DNA from: Phycisphaerales bacterium
GTDB lineage: Bacteria > Planctomycetota > Phycisphaerae > Phycisphaerales > UBA1924
Reading direction: 5' to 3'
DNA: 17,094 bases
NCBI GenBank assembly: GCA_016764015.1
Contig: JAESSR010000341.1
Span: 1-17,094 of the forward strand
Shown here: positions 15,442 to 17,094 of the stretch, in pieces
Position numbering within the stretch: position 1 is the stretch's first letter
Layout: each line of letters starts with the position of its first letter
Notes under the pieces: model-generated
Databases searched by the model: none
Seen by the model: only the letters and a program-made list of their open reading frames with translations
What the model was told of the DNA's origin: nothing
Translations under genes and position numbers: made by a program

Positions 15442-16914
15442 TTACGATGCCGTGCAGGCATCGGACTCAGTGTTGATTGAGTTCGCTGTGTCTGGCAACA
15501 GATAGTTGATGACATCGATAGCCGAATAGGTCATGCACTCAGGTTTGAGGAATCGAGCGATATTTGCTGCGTCATCACCAGAAGTGATGAGAGCTTTTTC
15601 GACATCACCGTTCGCCTGAACTTGGGCAAGGCTGATATTGGCCATCAGGCTATTGCAAACACACTTGCGTCCGACGGTGTCTTCAAGTTTTCCACCCTTT
15701 TTAAGATAATCTTGGATCGGCTCAGACGGGCATCGCCAGCCCATTTTGCCATTGGGTTTCTTGTAGGCATGACGCAGGTAGCCAAGGTCACAGATGCGTG
15801 ATCTGCTTTGGTAGACCTTTTCATCTGAATGCGTATCGACCATCTCAAGAACCTTGAACGGGAATCCTGTTGGCGAAGCGACCGGATCAGTGAATATCTT
15901 CACTTCCTGTGCCTTGCTCATTTTGAGTGCCGATTGAATGAGTTCTGGATCAAGCCCTGATTCTTCGCAGTACGCGAAGGCGGTGCCGACTTGTACTCCG
16001 GCTGCCCCTTGCTTGAGTGCTTCGGCAACGCGCTCAGGCTCGGCGTATGAACCCGCGAGCCAGTATGGCAATCCTAATGCCTTGATCGCTTCGAGATCAG
16101 TCACATCACGATCGCCATAGATTGGTTCGCCGTTCACACTGAGTTGCATTTTTCCGCGTGGTGGTGCGTTGTGCCCCCCCGCTGTCGGGCCTTCGATGAT
16201 GAACCCGTTGACTTTACCACTCGATTTCCGAGTGAGCATGTTCGCCAGCGTTGCAGACGAAACGATCGCGAGAAACTCTGGGCGGTCAAGCTCTGGAGCG
16301 TCGCCTTCAAAGAGATCGTTTGGATCGAACTGAGTCGTGAACTCCTCGCTGCGATCCGCGTCTTGGACATCGACGCGCATCTCAACAGGCAGGCGTTTGG
16401 CGAGTCGATCGAGGATTCCTGGGATCGCTTTGGGGATACCGGCACCCATAAGAATATGAGACACACCCGCGAGCATCGCGCCATAGATTGATGGAAGGTT
16501 TGGTACCTGGATTTTTTCGAGGTAGTTGATTCCAACCAAGCCGTCGTGACCATCTTTAGCGAGGAACACCTCGACGAAGTTTGATGCAACAAGCAACTCG
16601 ATGAGGTGCTTTGATGGTCTTTCACTGGGCATCGGTTTGGATTTAAACGGCTTGTCTTCTGCCTTGCCGTCTTCGATGAAATAGCGATCAAGAATTCGCT
16701 GTGCAACCCCTGGAATTGGGAACTTGGCCAATGCACGGCGCATGTGCCCGCCGGGGTCTCCGACCTGCAAACGACGAGCAAGGATCACATCAAGGGCAGT
16801 GCCCGATACGACACCGAGTTGACCGGCAGCAGACACCGCGTTTGCGAGTGTCCAGCTGGAGACTCCTGCCCCCATGCCGCCCTGTATGATAATTGGTAGT
16901 GGATAGCTGTTCAT
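15442..16914 (-). CDS. Nitronate monooxygenase-family flavoprotein (2-nitropropane dioxygenase-like)
   Basis: This is an FMN-dependent TIM-barrel protein of 490 residues, longer than the 310-380 of ordinary nitronate monooxygenases. The N-terminus PIIIQGGMGAGVSSWTLANA (7-26) and QLGVVSGTALDVILARRL (32-49) are the first strand and FMN-contact segments. EGPTAGGHNAPPRG (241-254) carries H248 at the place of the family's catalytic histidine, and GAAGVQVGTAFAYCEESG (303-320) is the phosphate-binding end of the barrel. The extra C-terminal part (about 360-490) holds C375, C395, C418 and C420, which may bind a metal or iron-sulfur cluster. Relatives include FabK-type enoyl reductases and PfaD of polyunsaturated fatty acid synthases, so the substrate is uncertain. 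It has no Shine-Dalgarno; a TGCTAAGAT element ends ten bases before the ATG, which suggests a leaderless mRNA. It is convergent with korB. Confidence 0.8.
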   Translation of the reverse strand: MNSYPLPIIIQGGMGAGVSSWTLANAVSAAGQLGVVSGTALDVILARRLQVGDPGGHMRRALAKFPIPGVAQRILDRYFIEDGKAEDKPFKSKPMPSERPSKHLIELLVASNFVEVFLAKDGHDGLVGINYLEKIQVPNLPSIYGAMLAGVSHILMGAGIPKAIPGILDRLAKRLPVEMRVDVQDADRSEEFTTQFDPNDLFEGDAPELDRPEFLAIVSSATLANMLTRKSSGKVNGFIIEGPTAGGHNAPPRGKMQLSVNGEPIYGDRDVTDLEAIKALGLPYWLAGSYAEPERVAEALKQGAAGVQVGTAFAYCEESGLDPELIQSALKMSKAQEVKIFTDPVASPTGFPFKVLEMVDTHSDEKVYQSRSRICDLGYLRHAYKKPNGKMGWRCPSEPIQDYLKKGGKLEDTVGRKCVCNSLMANISLAQVQANGDVEKALITSGDDAANIARFLKPECMTYSAIDVINYLLPDTANSINTESDACTAS

Positions 16915-16923
16915 GAACGATTG

Positions 16924-16932
16924 ATCTTAGCA
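16924..16932 (-). promoter_or_regulatory. Candidate extended -10 promoter of the flavoprotein gene
   Basis: TGCTAAGAT (16932-16924 on the minus strand) has the extended -10 form. Its distance to the ATG at 16914 would place the RNA start two or three bases before the start codon. No good -35 element is found at the usual spacing, so confidence is limited. Confidence 0.3.
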
Positions 16933-17043
16933 TACTTAAGAGCAACAAGTGGGTTTTCCGCTGGCTATTGCACCGATCAGACACGGCGCCCTCAAGTTTC
17001 TGATCCTGATGATTGTTCGAGCCGAAAAACCCTTGATTTTACA

Positions 17044-17073
17044 TAAAAAAAGCACCCGCGATCGCGGGGTGCT
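17044..17073 (-). terminator. Rho-independent terminator of a minus-strand gene beyond the right edge
   Basis: On the minus strand AGCACC (17073-17068) pairs with GGTGCT (17056-17051), and the inner CGCG pairs continue the stem around a GATC loop, with one bulged base. A run of seven T (17051-17045 on that strand) follows. It points toward the flavoprotein promoter and so insulates that gene from an upstream minus-strand gene lying outside the window. Confidence 0.8.
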
Positions 17074-17094
17074 TGACTCGATTTTCACATGGAC

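Noticed and set aside
15445..15463. Hairpin CGATGCC...GGCATCG at the end of the flavoprotein gene
   Set aside because: It lies in the final codons and lacks a T run on either side, so it is not supported as a terminator; it may only affect RNA stability.

Overview
The window looks like chromosomal DNA of a planctomycete, most likely of the Phycisphaerae. The evidence is a PEP-CTERM-like surface protein with a VPTQG variant sorting signal, TPR and HEAT-like scaffold proteins next to a degenerate Ser/Thr kinase, a moderate GC content, and core enzymes typical of an aerobic heterotroph. This placement is inference from gene content; there is no rRNA or other marker gene here.

Layout, left to right. 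(1) 1-890: the left edge has a break. A trpB gene lacking about its first 160 codons is joined at about base 150 to the hydrophobic start or fragment of an unrelated minus-strand reading frame that runs off the window. (2) 901-1138: a 236-238 bp gene-free palindromic element with near-identical ends and two internal hairpins, probably a MITE-like element. (3) 1155-5344: a likely regulatory or scaffold cluster, with a TPR protein (-), a predicted lipoprotein with HEAT-like repeats (+) and a kinase-fold protein that has lost its catalytic residues (-). (4) 5685-7675: homogentisate 1,2-dioxygenase, a clear intrinsic terminator, then a GmhA-type sedoheptulose-7-phosphate isomerase. (5) 7693-8874 on the minus strand: a small unknown protein and a secreted PEP-CTERM-like protein separated by a terminator. 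(6) 9099-15344: a redox block, with pntA-pntB (minus) divergent from korA-korB (plus) across a 237 bp regulatory gap that contains tandem direct repeats and a terminator-like hairpin. (7) 15442-16914: a large nitronate-monooxygenase-family flavoprotein (minus), convergent with korB. (8) 17044-17073: a strong minus-strand terminator for a gene lying beyond the right edge.

The genes that most plainly belong together are pntAB and korAB. 2-Oxoglutarate:ferredoxin oxidoreductase runs the oxidative (or reverse) TCA step with ferredoxin, and the proton-translocating transhydrogenase exchanges NADH for NADPH; a shared control region would link ferredoxin and NADPH supply. The rest is a mixture of tyrosine catabolism, LPS heptose synthesis and cell-surface functions. 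I see no CRISPR array, phage, toxin-antitoxin or defence island, and no tRNA or rRNA. The least explained items are the pseudokinase cluster, the palindromic element, the pntA/korA intergenic region and the broken left end.
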